Shown: positions 4,908 to 13,007, counted from the first letter of the stretch. The stretch: 18,186 bases of DNA from DATDCV01 sp036524155 (GCA_036524155.1 DATDCV010000560.1:1-18186), one strand, 5' to 3'. The notes: generated from the letters alone by a model not told the origin. Numbers and translations are program-made.

Positions 4908-5447
4908 TTACTGGCCCAGTTCCGGAGGAACGACCGATTCGAGGAGCTGGGCCCGGTGCGGGCCCTGGATGTCTTTTAGCTGTTGAAAGAGTGAATTGCC
5001 GGGCTGGGCGGGAGAGGTCATCCCAGTCGAGAGCCCTGAAGGAGCGGAGACGCGCTGGAAAACAGCGTCGGTGGCTGGTCCAGCCTGCAAACCGGTTGGA
5101 GGAATGGAGGCAGTGAAGGCTAACGGACTTCCGGAAAGTTCGGAGGCGCGGTTGGGGCTTTCGGAGAACAACAGACCGGCGAGTAGCAAGCCACAAACTG
5201 CAAAGCCAAACCCACCGGCGACGGCGGGCCGGGTTTGGAGGCTTCCGAGGAGGCGCTGCAGCCAGGGCGCGTCCCAGGAAAGGAGGGCGAAAATGGAGGA
5301 TTCGGGGGCCGGTTCGGCGGAGCGGATACGAAGAATGACGCGCTGGGAGAAGGTGTGGAAATATCCCGGGGGCGGCTGCTCGTAGCGCTTGAGAACCAGC
5401 AAACGGCGCAACTGCTGGAAGTCGTCCTGCTCGGAATTCATGTTCAT
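4908..5447 (-). CDS. Single-pass membrane protein, probable anti-sigma regulator
   Basis: A 179-residue protein. The N-terminal 70 residues are polar and helical ('FQQLRRLLVLKRYEQPPPGYFHTFSQRVILRI'). One transmembrane segment lies at about 74-94 ('AVAGGFGFAVCGLLLAGLLF'), followed by about 85 residues rich in Ser, Pro and Ala that should be outside the cytoplasmic membrane. This is the layout of membrane-bound anti-sigma factors, and its ATG overlaps the sigma-factor stop by four bases (ATGA), so the two are translationally coupled. It lacks the His-x3-Cys-x2-Cys zinc motif of the best-known anti-sigma class, so binding to the sigma factor is inferred from context, not from a recognised domain. 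ATG at 5441 (MNSEQ) is an alternative start two codons in. The last part may sense an envelope signal, but nothing in it is diagnostic. Confidence 0.7.
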   Translation of the reverse strand: MNMNSEQDDFQQLRRLLVLKRYEQPPPGYFHTFSQRVILRIRSAEPAPESSIFALLSWDAPWLQRLLGSLQTRPAVAGGFGFAVCGLLLAGLLFSESPNRASELSGSPLAFTASIPPTGLQAGPATDAVFQRVSAPSGLSTGMTSPAQPGNSLFQQLKDIQGPHRAQLLESVVPPELGQ

Positions 5448-6082
5448 TTCAAATAGTCCGACAAGTAGGCCTGCAACTGCTGCCGGGCGTAAAAGAGACG
5501 GGACCGAACGGTCCCGATATTGCAGTCCATGATTTCGGCAATCTCTTCGTGCGACAAGCCCTGCACATCGTGCAATGTAACGACCAATCTATGAGGTTCT
5601 GACAGCCGCTGCATGGCGGCGTTCAATTTTTCCTGAAGCTCGCCGAGGGTCGCCTCGCGTCGAGGGGTTTTGTCGGAGATAAGCGCGACGAGGTCGGGAT
5701 CGTGTTCGGCATTGAAATCGATGTCATCGAGGCTCATTTGGGCTCGATTTTTGCGCTGTTTGAGGAAGTTGATGGTTTTATTAACGGCGATGCGGTAAAC
5801 CCAAGTGTAGAAACTGGAGCCGCCTTTGAAGGATCGCAAGGCCTGGAAGGCCTTGATGAACGCCTCCTGGGCGAGGTCGTTGGCGTCCTCGTGGTTGGCG
5901 GTCATGTGATAAACCGTGGCGTAAATGCGCTCCTGATAACGGCGGACGAGTTCGTCATAGGCACCGAGGTCGCCGTGGCGTGCCTGCCGCACGAGCACCG
6001 CTTCATCGGTGGGAACTGGCACCGGGGTCTCGGCTGGTGGAAGTTTCGCTGTCGGCTCCTTGCGGCTCGCCGGCTCGGCCAT
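5444..6082 (-). CDS. RNA polymerase sigma factor, ECF (RpoE-like) family
   Basis: A 212-residue protein with the two ECF domains. Region 2 is at about 38-105 ('AYDELVRRYQERIYATVYHM', 'DANDLAQEAFIKAFQALRSF' and 'FYTWVYRIAVNKTINFLKQR'), which binds core polymerase and the -10 element. Region 4 is at about 150-205 ('LSEPHRLVVTLHDVQGLSHE', then 'EIAEIMDCNIGTVRSRLFYARQQL'), a helix-turn-helix for the -35 element. The first 25 residues are a low-complexity Pro/Ala lead. The open frame extends to 6355, but that part lies inside the polyprenyl synthetase gene. The ATG at 6082 is only two bases after the synthetase stop and gives a normal ECF length, so it is preferred. It overlaps the following membrane protein by four bases. 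Activity is probably controlled by that membrane protein, and the regulon cannot be predicted here. Confidence 0.9.
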   Translation of the reverse strand: MAEPASRKEPTAKLPPAETPVPVPTDEAVLVRQARHGDLGAYDELVRRYQERIYATVYHMTANHEDANDLAQEAFIKAFQALRSFKGGSSFYTWVYRIAVNKTINFLKQRKNRAQMSLDDIDFNAEHDPDLVALISDKTPRREATLGELQEKLNAAMQRLSEPHRLVVTLHDVQGLSHEEIAEIMDCNIGTVRSRLFYARQQLQAYLSDYLK

Positions 6083-6084
6083 AA

Positions 6085-7146
6085 TCACAGGGTGCTTTCG
6101 GGAACGGCCGACAGTGCGTCGGTTTGACGTCCCAAGTAGTCGGCCAGGCCCAGCAACCCCGCGCGACCATCCGACAGAGGCAGAGAAAGAAGGATCTGGC
6201 GAGCGCGGTCGAGGTATTGCCGCATCACGCCCAGCGAAGCTCCCAGGGTCTGGTATTTGGCCAACAAGTCGCCTATGCCTTTGACCGAGCCGGGTCCATA
6301 GGCCTGTACCAAATGGCTGAGTTGCGCGCGGTCCGGGCCGTCCGCCTGTTCCCACGCGAGCAGCAAAGGCAAGGTGAGCTTGCCCTTGGTGAGGTCGGTA
6401 CCCAACGACTTGCCGGCGACGGATTCAGAGCCGAAGAGGTCGATGCAGTCGTCGTAAACCTGGTAGGCGGTGCCGAAGGCGAGGCCGAAGTCACGAAACC
6501 GGCGGCGCACCTCGGGATTGGCGCCGCTCAGGAGGGCGCTGAGTTCGCAGGACAGGGCGAACAGCTCAGCGGTCTTCATCTCGAGCACTCTGAAATACTT
6601 TTCGCGGGTGAACCCGAAATCGCCCCGGTGCTGGGTTTGCAGGATCTCCCCGGTGCACACGGTGTTGGTGGCCATGGCGACCGCGCGGCAGATATCGGGC
6701 GTGGGAAAACTGGCCGCGAGGGTCAACGCGCGCGCAAAAAGACAATCCCCGAAGAGCACAGCGATGTCGTTGCCCCAGTTGGCGGCGAGGGTGAGGCGGC
6801 CTCGGCGGATCTCGGCCTCGTCCATGACGTCATCATGAACCAGCGTGGCCAGGTGGACCATTTCGATGATGACGGCGACGGTCACGTGAGCATCATTGAT
6901 TTTGCCGAGTGCTTTCGCCGTCAAAGCGACCAGCGCCGGTCGGAGATGTTTTCCCTGGCCGTTGAGCGCATAATCCGCGTAAGGAATGGTTTCGGGCTCA
7001 AAATTCTTGACCTGCAGGGCCAGGCGCTGGCTGACGGAGTCAAGGAACGGCTCGACGGGGTCGATGATCTCCTTCCAGGAATGCCCTGGGGCAGGATGCA
7101 CCGCATCCTTTGCCGAAGGCACCGTTTTGGAATGAGCCGCTAACAT
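6085..7146 (-). CDS. Polyprenyl diphosphate synthase (trans, all-E)
   Basis: A 353-residue enzyme that extends allylic diphosphates with isopentenyl diphosphate to make long prenyl chains for quinones. The substrate motifs are present: GKHLRP (65-70), the first Asp-rich motif DDVMD (105-109) with RRGRLT after it, GDCLFARA (133-140), KTAELF (191-196), the second motif DDCID (232-236), and GTDLTKGKLTLPL (249-261). The first motif has two residues between its Asp pairs, and 'MVHLATLVHDDV' has no bulky residue close before it, both typical of long-chain (IspB-like) enzymes; chain length is inferred. The N-terminal 25 residues are an extra Ala/Pro-rich lead. The protein is cytoplasmic. It is the first gene of a tight operon, with the sigma factor starting two bases after its stop. 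Only one Met precedes residue 97, so the start at 7146 is firm unless a non-ATG start is used. Confidence 0.93.
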   Translation of the reverse strand: MLAAHSKTVPSAKDAVHPAPGHSWKEIIDPVEPFLDSVSQRLALQVKNFEPETIPYADYALNGQGKHLRPALVALTAKALGKINDAHVTVAVIIEMVHLATLVHDDVMDEAEIRRGRLTLAANWGNDIAVLFGDCLFARALTLAASFPTPDICRAVAMATNTVCTGEILQTQHRGDFGFTREKYFRVLEMKTAELFALSCELSALLSGANPEVRRRFRDFGLAFGTAYQVYDDCIDLFGSESVAGKSLGTDLTKGKLTLPLLLAWEQADGPDRAQLSHLVQAYGPGSVKGIGDLLAKYQTLGASLGVMRQYLDRARQILLSLPLSDGRAGLLGLADYLGRQTDALSAVPESTL

Positions 7147-7155
7147 GCGCGCTAA

Positions 7156-7184
7156 AATCTAAGATTGCCGTCGATCCAAGTCAA
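7156..7184 (-). promoter_or_regulatory. Possible promoter of the synthase-sigma operon
   Basis: TTGACT (7184-7179), a 17-base spacer and TAGATT (7161-7156) fit a sigma-70 promoter. Transcription would begin about 7149, almost at the ATG at 7146, so the message would be leaderless or nearly so. The -10 box matches at four of six positions only. Confidence 0.4.
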
Positions 7185-7304
7185 ACCCCTATAATTTCGA
7201 AGCGTGATCGGAGTGTGATCAGGGTGGCGGCAAGCAACAGAAAGGGGCGCGGCTCGGTTTCTGCACACGTTCGGCGGGCACAGACAAATTTCCCCTCACC
7301 CCGG

Positions 7305-7324
7305 CCCTCTCCCCGAGGAGAGGG
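7305..7324. repeat. Palindromic repeat CCCTCTCC-CCGA-GGAGAGGG
   Basis: Perfect 8-base arms (7305-7312 and 7317-7324) enclose a 4-base loop and are preceded by CCCCTCACCCCGG. From memory, similar C/G-rich palindromes ('CCCTCACCCCGGCCCTCTCC') are scattered between genes in many bacterial genomes, so this is probably a dispersed element rather than a local control site. Confidence 0.5.
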
Positions 7325-7475
7325 AGAACTTCGACCGCACCGGCACAGAGATTCAGATGCAGCCGACCGTAGCGGTCGAGGTGAAGAGGTTCCGAGCCCC
7401 GAAAAAGGGCCGGCGCGCGGACCTGAGAGCGCAGCAAGGTCCGACGTCCAGGGGCCCGCCACCTGTTCGGACACG

Positions 7476-7519
7476 ACTGGCAACTGATCATTGCTGCGGA
7501 CTGAAGTCCGCGCGCCGGC
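7476..7519 (+). repeat. Dispersed palindromic repeat, copy A
   Basis: The core GCGGACTGAAGTCCGC has 7-base inverted arms around GA and is followed by GCGCCGGC. Upstream, CTGGCAACTGATCATTGCT is shared with copy B (7588-7629) with a few changes. Two further copies of the core segment lie at 14331-14357 and 14407-14436. REP-like in size and structure. Confidence 0.75.
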
Positions 7520-7587
7520 CGCTGTTCGTTGGGAGGCGAGAGCAAAGGACAACGAAAGTATTCCCCCTGGTGACCTCAACGGACAGA

Positions 7588-7629
7588 ATTGGTAACTGAT
7601 CATCGCTGCGGACTGAAGTCCGCGCGCCG
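7588..7629 (+). repeat. Dispersed palindromic repeat, copy B
   Basis: Same unit as copy A in the same orientation, 112 bases away: TTGGTAACTGATCATCGCT then GCGGACTGAAGTCCGC and GCGCCG. The flanking 19 bases are conserved as well as the hairpin, so the repeated unit is longer than the palindrome. Confidence 0.75.
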
Positions 7630-7643
7630 ACGGCCGCGTGTAA

Positions 7644-7660
7644 GCCGAGTGCAACTCGGC
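7644..7660. repeat. Short palindrome GCCGAGT-GCA-ACTCGGC
   Basis: Perfect 7-base arms with a 3-base loop, 14 bases after copy B. It is probably another class of small dispersed hairpin, since only one copy occurs in the window. Confidence 0.45.
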
Positions 7661-7740
7661 GCTCCGACCCGAGACTGAGCGGATACCTTTTCGAGGCTTA
7701 AGGGGTTTCGGAATCCATCCCGATTGGTTATCTTCCAGGG

Positions 7741-10290
7741 GTGTCGAGCTTCGTTTCACCATTTGCCGAGCTACCGGCGCTGAACCAGGTGGCGGTTCCG
7801 GACCTGTGGCAACAGCAGGCGGTGGCGGCGCTGCGCGCCGGGGACGATGTGGTCGTGCAAGCCCCCACGGGCTCGGGCAAGACGCTGATCTTTGAGCTCT
7901 GGTCCAACCAGGGAAAGAATCGCGGGCAAGCGATCTACACGGTGCCGACGCGCGCGCTGGCGAACGACAAGCTGGCAGAATGGCGCGCACGCGGGTGGAA
8001 TGTAGGCATCGCGACGGGCGACCTGGCGGAAAACCTCCAGGCACCGGTCCTCGTCGCCACCCTTGAAACCCAAAAGAACAGGCTCATCCAGGGGGATGGC
8101 CCATCGCTGTTGGTGGTCGATGAGTACCAAATGCTCAGCGACCCGGATCGCGGGCTGAACTATGAACTGGCGATCGCGCTGGCGCCGCCAGGCACCCAAC
8201 TGCTGCTGCTGAGCGGAAGCGTCGCGAACCCTCAGGACGTTGCCAAATGGCTGCGGCGGCTGGGGCGGCGGGCGAGTGTGGTCACGCACGACCAGCGCCC
8301 GGTGCCGCTTGAAGAGGTTCACGCGCATAGTCTCAGCTACCACGTTCCTGCTGAAATCAGAGGCTACTGGCCGCGACTGGTCGCGAAAGCACTGGCTGAG
8401 GACCTGGGGCCGATCCTGATCTTTGCTCCGCGGCGCCAGTCCGCAGAATCCATGGCGACCGAACTGTCGCGTCAACTGCCCACCCCGAATCCGCTGGCGC
8501 TGAGCACTGAGCAGAAGCTGATCGTCGGCGACCATTTGGCAAAGTTGCTCAAGAGCCGGGTCGCCTACCACCATAGCGGATTGAGCTATGCGGTCCGGGC
8601 CGGAGTGATCGAACCTTTGGCCAAGGCGGGGCAACTCAGGGTCGTAGTCGCCACGATGGGCCTGGCCGCCGGCATTAATTTCTCGCTGCGGAGCGCCGCG
8701 CTGGCGGCGGAGTCTTATCGCCGGGAGGAAGCCGAGCAATTGCTGCGGCCAGACGAAATTCTGCAGATGTTCGGGCGCGCGGGCCGGCGCGGCCTGGATG
8801 AGACCGGCTACGTGCTGGTCACCGCCAACGAATTGCGGCTGCTGGATGCGCATCCCTGTCACCTCTCACGCACCGCGTCGGTCGACTGGGCGGCGTTGCT
8901 CGGGATCATGAGCGCCGCGGCGGTGCACAGACGCGACCCATTTACCGAAGCGGTCCAGGTGCAGGAACGGCTCTTCACCACCAAGCCAATTTTCCTTGGG
9001 GTGGAGGAATCTCTGCGCCACTCGGGTGTGCCTTGCGGCCTGCGGACGGACGCGGAGCGCGCCCGGCATGTCCGCAAGCGAGTGCGGGAAATTCTCAACA
9101 GCCGCGGCGATTGGGAACCGATGGGCCAATGGGTCCACACGGCGCTGAAAGATATTGTGGTCCCTTGGAAGGCGGAAGGCGGTGCCAAACCCGGCGACGC
9201 GGCGGACGCCTCAGCGGAAACCCCGCGCGCCGGCGGCGCCAAGGCGCTCGGGTTTGTCCCGGCGCTGTCTGTTCCGAGCGCGCTCGAAAAAGTCGGCACC
9301 GGGACGCTGTGTGTGGTAGCCGAAGGGGCCGGGGGCCAGGTCTACGGCCGGTCACTGACGGTGGCAGAGCGACTGAGCCAGGACCGCGTAGTGATCGCGA
9401 AATGGGTTCGCCGGCTGACGAACTGGAACGGGCGCCAGGCAACGGCGTCGGTGTGGGTGCAACACATCGTTCCTCTGATCGAAAAGCGGCTGATGGAGCA
9501 GAAGACACCTATGCTTGGCCTGGTTGATCAAGGGCATCAAATCGTGGCCCGGGTCAGTATCGCCGGCCTCACGATGCGGGTGCCAGTGGATTCCCACGGG
9601 ACAGCCATCTGGCATCCGATCGAGCGGGAGACGCTGCCCTATGATTGCGCCCGCTGCATGCTGGTGCCGGTGTGCAAGCAGCTCTCGACCGCGACCGGAA
9701 CCGCGATGCTCTGGCGCCGGCTGGGGTTGGTGGATACGCGCGGCGTGCCGACCCTGCGCGGGCGGGTGGTGAGTTTCTTTTCTCAAGGCGACGGTCTGGC
9801 GATCGCCGCAGCGCTTGAAGAGGAAAGCTATCCGTTGGATGAGCTGATCTACGACCTGGCAAACCTGGACGGAGGCTTCCGGTTTTGTGGCGAGGACAAC
9901 CGCTGGGGTGGCCGGATGGCGATCGTTTGCCATGAGAGGTACGGCCTGCTATCGGTTGCGGGGTATCTAGAGAATGGTGTGCCGCCCAAGTATGGAGCGG
10001 GCGCGGAGCAGGTTGTGGCGTCGGTGCACAAAAATCCCCTGAACAAGCACCTCTGGGTGACTGATCTGCTTGGAGCCGGCGACATTGACCGCGTGATCAT
10101 TGAATGGCGCAGCCTGCTGCGTCAAACAGCACACGCGCCGGACCTGGATTGGCCCCGCTGGCGAGCGCTGCAAGCAATGGCCAAAGGGATTCTGGATGAA
10201 ACGGAGTCGCCCACGATGACAGACCTGCCGGCGCTCGAGTACCACCAGACCAGGAGAGTGGACCACCGTTTGATGCTCAGACGGCACTGA
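7741..10290 (+). CDS. Superfamily 2 DEAD/DEAH-type helicase, Ski2-like
   Basis: An 849-residue ATP-dependent helicase. Motifs in order: Q-like 'DLWQQQAVAAL' (21-31), Walker A APTGSGKT (41-48), Ia VPTRALANDK (68-77), Ib TGDL (92-95), II DEYQ (127-130), III SGS (158-160), IV ILIFAPRR (225-232), V VVVATMGLAAGIN (301-313), VI QMFGRAGRRG (342-351). DEYQ, 'ATMGLAAGIN' and 'FGRAGRRG' point to the Ski2/Mtr4/Hel308 branch. The C-terminal half contains a winged-helix-like region, a Cys cluster C-x2-C-x5-C (636, 639, 645) in 'YDCARCMLVPVCKQL', and a 'RGRVVSFFSQGDGLAIAAAL' segment resembling the DSHCT end of Ski2-type enzymes. Residues 475-500 are a low-complexity Ala/Gly linker. RNA or DNA as substrate cannot be decided. 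GTG at 7741 is taken as start since it keeps all motifs; no good Shine-Dalgarno is visible. It converges with pnp, a gene of RNA turnover. Confidence 0.88.
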   Translation: MSSFVSPFAELPALNQVAVPDLWQQQAVAALRAGDDVVVQAPTGSGKTLIFELWSNQGKNRGQAIYTVPTRALANDKLAEWRARGWNVGIATGDLAENLQAPVLVATLETQKNRLIQGDGPSLLVVDEYQMLSDPDRGLNYELAIALAPPGTQLLLLSGSVANPQDVAKWLRRLGRRASVVTHDQRPVPLEEVHAHSLSYHVPAEIRGYWPRLVAKALAEDLGPILIFAPRRQSAESMATELSRQLPTPNPLALSTEQKLIVGDHLAKLLKSRVAYHHSGLSYAVRAGVIEPLAKAGQLRVVVATMGLAAGINFSLRSAALAAESYRREEAEQLLRPDEILQMFGRAGRRGLDETGYVLVTANELRLLDAHPCHLSRTASVDWAALLGIMSAAAVHRRDPFTEAVQVQERLFTTKPIFLGVEESLRHSGVPCGLRTDAERARHVRKRVREILNSRGDWEPMGQWVHTALKDIVVPWKAEGGAKPGDAADASAETPRAGGAKALGFVPALSVPSALEKVGTGTLCVVAEGAGGQVYGRSLTVAERLSQDRVVIAKWVRRLTNWNGRQATASVWVQHIVPLIEKRLMEQKTPMLGLVDQGHQIVARVSIAGLTMRVPVDSHGTAIWHPIERETLPYDCARCMLVPVCKQLSTATGTAMLWRRLGLVDTRGVPTLRGRVVSFFSQGDGLAIAAALEEESYPLDELIYDLANLDGGFRFCGEDNRWGGRMAIVCHERYGLLSVAGYLENGVPPKYGAGAEQVVASVHKNPLNKHLWVTDLLGAGDIDRVIIEWRSLLRQTAHAPDLDWPRWRALQAMAKGILDETESPTMTDLPALEYHQTRRVDHRLMLRRH

Positions 10291-10298
10291 CGCATCCG

Positions 10299-10327
10299 GG
10301 GAGCGAACTGCGACGCAGTTCGCTCCC
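10299..10327. terminator. Bidirectional terminator-like hairpin between convergent genes
   Basis: GGGAGCGAACTGCG (10299-10312) and CGCAGTTCGCTCCC (10314-10327) are perfectly complementary around one base. It begins 9 bases after the helicase stop and ends 20 bases before the pnp stop codon on the other strand, so it can serve both. There is no T-tract on either side. Confidence 0.65.
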
Positions 10328-10347
10328 GAAAGCAGGCATCAACTGGA

Positions 10348-12861
10348 TTAATCCAAACGAGAAGGTTCCTGATCGCCGCCTTCGCGAACTTCTCCCTGCT
10401 GGCCGCGGTCAGCCCGGCCGTCGCGTTCACTTCTCTCGCCGCCTCGGTCGCGGGTTTCACCGCGATCACCAGAGTCAGCGGGTCGGTCGGGCGAACGATC
10501 ACTGGTGTGGTCACCGGCTCGGCTGGGTGCGCGGTCACCCCCGCGGTAGCCACGATCACCTCGTTCGCCACGGCCACCCCGATCCCCGCGATCACCCCGC
10601 GGGCCACGGTCGCCGCGACGGTCCCGATCACCACGATGCTCGCGACCGCCGCGATAGTCGCCTCGGTCGCTACGTTCGGAGCGTGGTTCAGCCCCGGCGG
10701 AAGGCGGCGGCGGCTCGGGTCTCTCGCCCGGTTCTCCGCCTGACATCTGCTGATCGCGCTCGGCCATGGCCGCCCGGCGTGAAAGCCGCACCCTGCCCTT
10801 TTCATCGACGCCCAGGCATTTCACCCAGATCTCGTCGCCAAGCTTGACGATGTCTTCGGTTTGTTTAACCCGGAAGTTCGCCAGCTCACTGATATGCACG
10901 AGGCCGTCTTTGCCCGGGAGGAATTCCACGAAGGCGCCGAAATCTTTAATGGTGACCACTTTGCCCCGGTAGATTTTGCCCACCTCGGCTTCGGCAGTCA
11001 TGCCCATGATCGCATCGCGGGCGATCTTCATGCCGTCTTCGGAAACCGAGTAGATGTTGACGGTACCGTCGTCCTCGATGTTAATTTCGCAGCCGGATTC
11101 CTCGACCAGCTTCTTGATATTCTTGCCACCCGGCCCGATCAGCGCGCCGATCTTTTCGGGGTTAATCTTGATGGTCTCGATGCGCGGCGCGTATTTGCTG
11201 AGTTCTTTGCGCGGCTCAGCGAGAACCTTGGCCATTTCGGCGAGGACGTGGAGCCGGGCGACACGCGCCTTCTCCACGGCTTCGGCCATGAGGCTGTGCG
11301 GTATGCCCTTGAGCTTCAGATCAAGCTGAAAACCGGTGATGCCCTTCTCGGTGCCGGCGAGCTTGCAGTCCATGTCGCAGAACCCGTCTTCCCAACCGAT
11401 GATGTCCGTGAGCAATTTGTATTTGGAGATCTTGTCCTGGTCATCGTGTTCGGTGCAGAGCCCGATGCTGATGCCCCCCACTGGCCGAGCCATCGGCACG
11501 CCAGCGTCCATGAGCGCAAGACAGCCGCCGCAAACCGAGGCCATCGAAGAGGAGCCGTTGGACTCCATGATCTCACTGGTAATCCGAATCGAATACGGGT
11601 AGGTCTCGACGGGCACCATGGGTTCGAGCGAGCGTTCCGCCAGGGCGCCATGCCCGATTTCGCGACGGCCCGGGCCGGAAATGCGGCCCGTCTCGCCGAC
11701 TGAGAAGTTGGGGAAGTTGTAGTGCAGGATGAACTTCTTTTCGCTGGCGCCGCCGGTGTAGGAGTCAAACTCCTGGGCGTCCTCACCGGTGCCAAGCGTG
11801 CAAAGCGCCACCGCCTGGGTTTCGCCGCGCTGGAAAAGCGCGGAGCCGTGCGCCCGAGGCAGCAAACCGACTTCACTATAGATGGGGCGGACGGTCTCGA
11901 AATCCCGACCGTCAAGCCGCTTGCCCTCGTTCATAATCAGGCCGCGAACGGCTTCCTTTTGAATGTAGTAAAAGGCGTCCTTGAGCACGAATTCGGTCAC
12001 TTTTTCTTCACCGAACTTTTCCACGAGCTTCTTGGCGATTTCCTCCGTCAGCGCAGTGACGGCAGCCTCTCGGGCCATTTTGCCGGGCGTCAGCAGCGCC
12101 GCAACGATGCGGTCACCGGCGAGGGCTTTGGCTTCGTTGAGAATCTCGTCGGGCACAACCTTGAGCGTGATTTGGCGCTTGGGTTTCCCGACGCGGGCGG
12201 CCAGTTCTTTCTGGGCGGCAATAGTCGGCTGAATGGCTTCGTGGCCGAACTTCAGCGCCGCGTTGAAATCGGCCTCGGTGATCTCCTTGGCCGAACCTTC
12301 GAACATGACGAGATCCGTTTCATTGCCGACATAGACCAGGTCGAGGTCGCTCTCACACATTTGGCTGTGCGTGGGATTCGCCACGAACTGGCCGTTGACA
12401 CGACCGACACGGACGGCCCCGATAGGTCCCGCCCAGGGAATGTCACTGACCATGAGCGCGGTCGAAGCGCCCACCACGGCCAGCATGTCGGGGTCGTTCT
12501 CGCCGTCGGCGCTCAGCACGATGGATTGGACCTGAACTTCATTGTACCATCCGCGGGGAAAGAGAGGACGGATCGGACGATCGATGAGCCGGGAAGTGAG
12601 GATTTCTTTTTCGGTAGGCCGGCCTTCACGTTTGAAGTAACCGCCGGGGAATTTTCCGGCGGCTGCGGCCTTTTCACGATAGTCGACCGTCAGCGGGAAG
12701 AAATCCTGGCCTTCCTTGGCTTTGGTAGCGCCTACGGCGGCAACGATGACGATCGTTTCGCCTAGCTGGACGGTTACAGCACCGTCGGCTTGTTTGGCGA
12801 TTTTTCCTGTTTCAATAATGATCTGCTTGTCCCCAATCGGGGCGGTGGTTTTTTCTGGCAT
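10348..12861 (-). CDS. pnp: Polyribonucleotide nucleotidyltransferase (PNPase)
   Basis: An 837-residue 3'-5' phosphorolytic exoribonuclease of RNA decay. The first RNase PH domain (about 10-225) is followed by a helical linker and the active second RNase PH domain (about 325-550). The latter has 'GDxxF'-equivalent Asp residues D492 and D498 in 'WEDGFCDMDCKLAGT', the E. coli D486/D492 positions by my alignment. The KH domain (about 560-615, 'IGALIGPGGKNIKKL') and S1 domain (about 625-697, 'GKDGLVHISELANFRV') bind RNA. Unlike the roughly 700-residue standard form, it has a 137-residue tail (701-837) made of Arg, Gly, Asp and Glu with many RGD/RGG-like units, probably disordered and RNA- or protein-binding. 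Shine-Dalgarno GGAGGAG lies about 10 bases before the ATG. It follows rpsO in the same direction with a 214-base gap holding two hairpins, as in the rpsO-pnp pair of many bacteria. Confidence 0.97.
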   Translation of the reverse strand: MPEKTTAPIGDKQIIIETGKIAKQADGAVTVQLGETIVIVAAVGATKAKEGQDFFPLTVDYREKAAAAGKFPGGYFKREGRPTEKEILTSRLIDRPIRPLFPRGWYNEVQVQSIVLSADGENDPDMLAVVGASTALMVSDIPWAGPIGAVRVGRVNGQFVANPTHSQMCESDLDLVYVGNETDLVMFEGSAKEITEADFNAALKFGHEAIQPTIAAQKELAARVGKPKRQITLKVVPDEILNEAKALAGDRIVAALLTPGKMAREAAVTALTEEIAKKLVEKFGEEKVTEFVLKDAFYYIQKEAVRGLIMNEGKRLDGRDFETVRPIYSEVGLLPRAHGSALFQRGETQAVALCTLGTGEDAQEFDSYTGGASEKKFILHYNFPNFSVGETGRISGPGRREIGHGALAERSLEPMVPVETYPYSIRITSEIMESNGSSSMASVCGGCLALMDAGVPMARPVGGISIGLCTEHDDQDKISKYKLLTDIIGWEDGFCDMDCKLAGTEKGITGFQLDLKLKGIPHSLMAEAVEKARVARLHVLAEMAKVLAEPRKELSKYAPRIETIKINPEKIGALIGPGGKNIKKLVEESGCEINIEDDGTVNIYSVSEDGMKIARDAIMGMTAEAEVGKIYRGKVVTIKDFGAFVEFLPGKDGLVHISELANFRVKQTEDIVKLGDEIWVKCLGVDEKGRVRLSRRAAMAERDQQMSGGEPGERPEPPPPSAGAEPRSERSDRGDYRGGREHRGDRDRRGDRGPRGDRGDRGGRGERGDRGYRGGDRAPSRAGDHTSDRSPDRPADSGDRGETRDRGGERSERDGRADRGQQGEVREGGDQEPSRLD

Positions 12862-12903
12862 AATATAACTTCTCCTCCATCGCCACCGAGGAACTTCAGT
12901 GAA

Positions 12904-12921
12904 CTCCGAAATTGTTCGGAG
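12904..12921 (-). promoter_or_regulatory. Leader hairpin just upstream of pnp
   Basis: CTCCGAA and TTCGGAG (12904-12910, 12915-12921) pair around a 4-base loop in the leader of pnp, 43 bases before its ATG. In E. coli the rpsO-pnp spacer contains a hairpin cut by RNase III that mediates PNPase autocontrol; a similar role here is inference. Confidence 0.45.
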
Positions 12922-12981
12922 CTGATTGAAATTTCCCAGGGCAACGAAGCCATTGTTTGTCGCGAGGTTTAAAACGGCGAA

Positions 12982-13007
12982 TTGAGCCGTTCGCGTTTCC
13001 GGCTCAA
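12982..13007 (-). promoter_or_regulatory. Intercistronic hairpin between rpsO and pnp
   Basis: TTGAGCCG (12982-12989) and CGGCTCAA (13000-13007) form perfect 8-base arms with a 10-base loop, 69 bases after the rpsO stop. No clear T-run follows on the minus strand, so it may be a processing or partial termination site. Confidence 0.5.

Larger units (their letters stand above)
7147..7740. other. Repeat-filled intergenic spacer
   Basis: About 590 bases between divergent genes hold no convincing gene. The long minus-strand open frame here runs into the helicase antisense and is a shadow. The space contains a GC-rich palindrome (7305-7324), two copies of a 42-44 base dispersed repeat (7476-7519, 7588-7629) and another palindrome (7644-7660). 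The promoter of the helicase is not obvious. Confidence 0.65.

Noticed and set aside
6083..6355. N-terminal extension of the sigma factor
   Set aside because: It overlaps the conserved polyprenyl synthetase in another frame and is Arg/Pro/Gly-rich as expected for a shadow; the ATG at 6082 gives the usual ECF length.
6124..7143. Plus-strand 339-residue frame
   Set aside because: Exact antisense of the polyprenyl synthetase, whose DDxxD motifs are clear.
7181..8044. Minus-strand 287-residue frame
   Set aside because: Built from intergenic repeats plus antisense of the helicase start; no domain.
10348..10740. Tandem repeats in the pnp 3' end as a CRISPR or minisatellite
   Set aside because: They are irregular Arg/Gly/Asp codon repeats in frame with PNPase; there are no spacers of constant length.
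11722..12765. Plus-strand 347-residue frame
   Set aside because: Antisense of pnp, which is unmistakable on the other strand.
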